Assembly: GCA_016929115.1 (NCBI GenBank)
Contig: JAFGJL010000023.1
Location: 1 to 56,324, forward strand
Source of the DNA: Candidatus Omnitrophota bacterium
GTDB lineage: Bacteria; Omnitrophota; Gorgyraeia; 2-01-FULL-45-10
DNA: 56,324 bases
Direction of reading: 5' to 3'
Shown here: positions 53,743 through 56,324 of the stretch, piece by piece
Numbering within the stretch: position 1 is the first letter of the stretch
How the letters are laid out: each line of letters opens with the position of its first letter
Notes under the pieces: generated by a model
The model's database searches: none
The model's input: only the letters and a program-made list of their open reading frames with translations
What the model was told of the DNA's origin: nothing
Translations under genes and position numbers: made by a program

Positions 53743-55577
53743 CAAAAATAAGACACTTCATACACAATAACCGGCGGGCTGTTATAATAACCACTCATAT
53801 AGTCCTGGCGGCGCTGGCGTATTTCTTCGCATTTCTTCTTAGATTTGAGTTTGCAATACCCGCAAGTAACGCCCTCGCGTTCTACAAGACCCTGCCGCTT
53901 CTTGTCATAGTAAAGATCTTCTTCCTTTACCGCTTCAGGTTATTCAGCGGCCTATGGAAATATGTCAGCGTTGACGATCTGTGGCGCATCTTAAAAGCGA
54001 GCGTCATGTCAAGCATCGTCTTTGTGCTTGGCGTGGTCTTTGTATACGGTCTGACCGGTTACCCGCGTTCTGTGTTCATACTTGACTGGGTGCTGTATAC
54101 ATTCGCGGTAGGCGGCATCCGCTTTTTTAACAGGCTGCTTAAAGAAAGGGTCAGTTTTAACGGTTCAGACAAAAAGGCCAGGAAGGCCATAATCATAGGT
54201 GCGGGCGAAGCCGGCGTATTAACGCTGAGGGAATGCCGGAAAAACGCGGCTGTCAGCATGGAAGTGGTCGGTTTTGTCGATGATGACCCTTCGAAGCGTG
54301 GAGAGATCATACAGGGAATAAAAGTGGTCGGCTCCAGAAAAGACATACCCTCCATCGCAAAGGCTAAAAATATAGAAGAGATAGTGATAGCCATGCCTTC
54401 CGCCAAAGGGGAGGCTATCCGCGATATACTCTCGTATTGTGAGATCCCGGGCGTTAATATAAAAATAGTGCCTGGATTCGATACGCTAATACAGGGAAAG
54501 CTGGAGTTAAAACCGCGTGCCGTTAAGCCGGAGGACCTCCTTGGTAGGGAGAAGGTGGATATTGATACAAAAGGTATAAGCGCCTATTTAAAAGGTAAGC
54601 GTGTGCTGGTGACCGGAGCGGGCGGGTCCATCGGTTCGGAACTTTGCAGGCAGATAGCGCGCTTTGAGCCGGAAAAGATAGTGCTTTTTGACCACAATGA
54701 GAACGACGTATATTTCCTCGTAGTCGAATTTAAGACGAAATATCCCAAGATCAAGTTCAGGACCATCATAGGCGATGTGCGGGATGTGGGGTTACTGAAG
54801 CGCGTGTTTTCGCGCTTTAAGCCGCACGTTGTCTTCCACGCGGCCGCCCACAAGCATGTGCCGCTCATGGAGGAGAATGCCGTGGCCGCCGTTAAGAACA
54901 ATATAATAGGCAGCATGGACCTCATATATGCGGCGAGCCATTATAACATCGAGAGGTTCGTCCTCATCTCGACCGACAAGGCCGTCAACCCGGTGAATAT
55001 TATGGGGATGAGCAAGCGCATAGCCGAGATAATCATGCAGGCGAAGGCCGCGAAGAGCAGGACGAAGTTCATGGCTGTGCGGTTCGGAAACGTTCTTGGT
55101 TCGGCGGGGAGCGTTGTCCCCCTGTTTAAGCGGCAGATAGAGGAAGGCGGGCCTGTGACAATAACGCATCCGGATGCCAGGCGCTATTTCATGAGCGTCG
55201 GTGAGGCAGTGGCGCTGGTTTTGCAAGCGGGGGCGTTCGGCAGCGGCGGTGAGATATTCATCCTCGATATGGGTGAGCAGATAAAAATAGCCGATATCGC
55301 CAAGAACCTGATAAGCCTTTCGGGGTTGGAGCCGGGGCGGGACATAGAAATGAAGTTCGTGGGCCTGCGCGAAGGCGAAAAGCTTAAAGAGGATATATTG
55401 CTGGATAAGGAAAAGCACGGCGTCACGCGGCATGACAAGATATTTGTTACCAAGACAGGTAGTTTAGAGCCGGCGGAACTGCGTAAATATATCAAAGAGC
55501 TGCACAGGCTCTCCCAGCTCATGGACGAAGATAAGATTGTCACGAAGATGAAAGAGATCATAAAGTTGGCAGATTGA
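53739..55577 (+). CDS. NDP-sugar 4,6-dehydratase/epimerase (CapD/WbpM/PglF-like), membrane-anchored
   Basis: N-terminal TM segments, AIIIGAGEAGVLTLRE, GKRVLVTGAGGSIGSELCRQIARFEPEKIVLFDHNEN...FHAAAHKHVPLMEENAVAAVKNN. Confidence 0.97.
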   Translation: MTKIRHFIHNNRRAVIITTHIVLAALAYFFAFLLRFEFAIPASNALAFYKTLPLLVIVKIFFLYRFRLFSGLWKYVSVDDLWRILKASVMSSIVFVLGVVFVYGLTGYPRSVFILDWVLYTFAVGGIRFFNRLLKERVSFNGSDKKARKAIIIGAGEAGVLTLRECRKNAAVSMEVVGFVDDDPSKRGEIIQGIKVVGSRKDIPSIAKAKNIEEIVIAMPSAKGEAIRDILSYCEIPGVNIKIVPGFDTLIQGKLELKPRAVKPEDLLGREKVDIDTKGISAYLKGKRVLVTGAGGSIGSELCRQIARFEPEKIVLFDHNENDVYFLVVEFKTKYPKIKFRTIIGDVRDVGLLKRVFSRFKPHVVFHAAAHKHVPLMEENAVAAVKNNIIGSMDLIYAASHYNIERFVLISTDKAVNPVNIMGMSKRIAEIIMQAKAAKSRTKFMAVRFGNVLGSAGSVVPLFKRQIEEGGPVTITHPDARRYFMSVGEAVALVLQAGAFGSGGEIFILDMGEQIKIADIAKNLISLSGLEPGRDIEMKFVGLREGEKLKEDILLDKEKHGVTRHDKIFVTKTGSLEPAELRKYIKELHRLSQLMDEDKIVTKMKEIIKLAD

Positions 55578-55581
55578 ACTA

Positions 55582-56136
55582 TTGATGGCCTACGACACCG
55601 CGTTAAACAACAGCTGGAACGGATTGGCGGAAGTTTCGGATGCCGGTAAGCACGCCATTGAGTTCCTCGCCGATGCGTACGATATAAATTTAGAAAAGAG
55701 AACGGTCCTCTCCAAGTCCCGCAACGCGCCTGCCAAAGATTACATAACCATATTACTCCTGCATTATCTCATCGGTATCTCAAAGAAGAAATGCGCCCCG
55801 AGCGGGGAGTGGGTGTCGTTCAAGGAGATGGAATCCGGGCGGTTCTACTATTCGGCATTCTACGAGGGCGCGATAAAGCCCATCGTCAAGAAATACGGCG
55901 AGGATCCGGGCAAGCTCTCCGAGGCGATGAAGAAGTTCGGCGGAAGGGACATCGAGACAGGCGATGCGGGAATCGAGATAAGCGTTTTTCCAGATGTTCC
56001 TGTGCGCATAGTGATATGGAAGGGCGACGAAGAGTTCGAGGCGGAAGCGACGATGTTGTTTGATAAGAGCATATCGAGCATATTCTCTACGGAGGATATA
56101 GCAGTGTTGGCGCGGGTTTTAGCTCATTCGATTTAG
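55582..56136 (+). CDS. DUF3786 family protein
   Basis: 184 aa; KDYITILLLHYLIG...EWVSFKEMESGRFYYSAFYEGAIKPIVKKYG...DVPVRIVIWKGDEEFEAEATMLFDKSISSIFSTEDIAVLARVLAHSI; real start probably ATG 55585. Confidence 0.8.
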   Translation: MMAYDTALNNSWNGLAEVSDAGKHAIEFLADAYDINLEKRTVLSKSRNAPAKDYITILLLHYLIGISKKKCAPSGEWVSFKEMESGRFYYSAFYEGAIKPIVKKYGEDPGKLSEAMKKFGGRDIETGDAGIEISVFPDVPVRIVIWKGDEEFEAEATMLFDKSISSIFSTEDIAVLARVLAHSI

Positions 56137-56215
56137 ATCGCGGGGGACCGAAAGCATGTCCGGTAGATGTATAATTTTTATTGCAATAAGTTAACGAATA
56201 TGTTAAGTTAATGCT

Positions 56216-56324
56216 ATGAAACTGAATGACCTATTTGATCTCGTTAAAGATTTACCGGTAATCGACACGGAAAGCCTATTGGTAGGTGTTGACAATCCTG
56301 CGTCTTTGCGCGTTCAGATCAGCC
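56216..56324 (+). CDS. Truncated N-terminus, possible AbiEi-type (type IV TA) antitoxin/HTH protein
   Basis: MKLNDLFDLVKDLPVIDTESLLVGVDNPASLRVQIS, open at window end; resembles AbiEi N-terminal wHTH (…PxSLRVQxSRW…). Confidence 0.4.
   Translation, partial: MKLNDLFDLVKDLPVIDTESLLVGVDNPASLRVQIS

Noticed and set aside
54792-55433. 213-aa minus-strand ORF opposite the CapD/PglF-like gene
   Set aside because: Antisense to strongly conserved SDR motifs.
1-56324. tRNA or rRNA genes
   Set aside because: No cloverleaf or rRNA-like segment was noticed by eye in the intergenic regions; a tRNAscan/Infernal run would be needed to be certain.

Overview
The window reads as a bacterial chromosome segment. 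The protein style (very large multidomain ORF, SNase/HEAT architecture, EPS-type operons) suggests a Candidatus Omnitrophota-like lineage, but that placement is inference only. Layout: (1) 23-6402, a MarR-regulated tripartite RND efflux operon with a small PG0541-like partner; (2) 6.4-15 kb, housekeeping genes: greA, ispH, a polyprenyl synthase, two YjbQ paralogs, a cupin, a thioesterase, a Ste24-like M48 protease, a Macro-Nudix fusion and a Ski2-like helicase; (3) 14.95-16.95 kb, a TMTC-like membrane/TPR protein; (4) 17104-30225, one uninterrupted 4373-codon ORF with a signal peptide, a staphylococcal-nuclease domain, an arginase-fold (UPF0489/peptide-arginase-like) domain, HEAT repeats, winged-helix-like segments, one or two kinase-like domains and a C-terminal SAM methyltransferase; (5) 30.3-55.6 kb, a large exopolysaccharide/O-antigen-type locus (FecR protein, beta-barrel, SLBB export protein, BY-kinase, two Wzy/ligase-like proteins, MarR-EPS regulator, flippase, glycosyltransferases, methyltransferases, split transketolase, DegT aminotransferases, CapD/PglF-like dehydratase); (6) a DUF3786 gene and the truncated start of a possible AbiEi-type antitoxin gene. 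The most notable items are the giant multienzyme ORF and several short palindromic repeat families that sit exactly at gene ends, supply stop codons or terminal residues, and in one case appear inside the giant ORF at a domain boundary.
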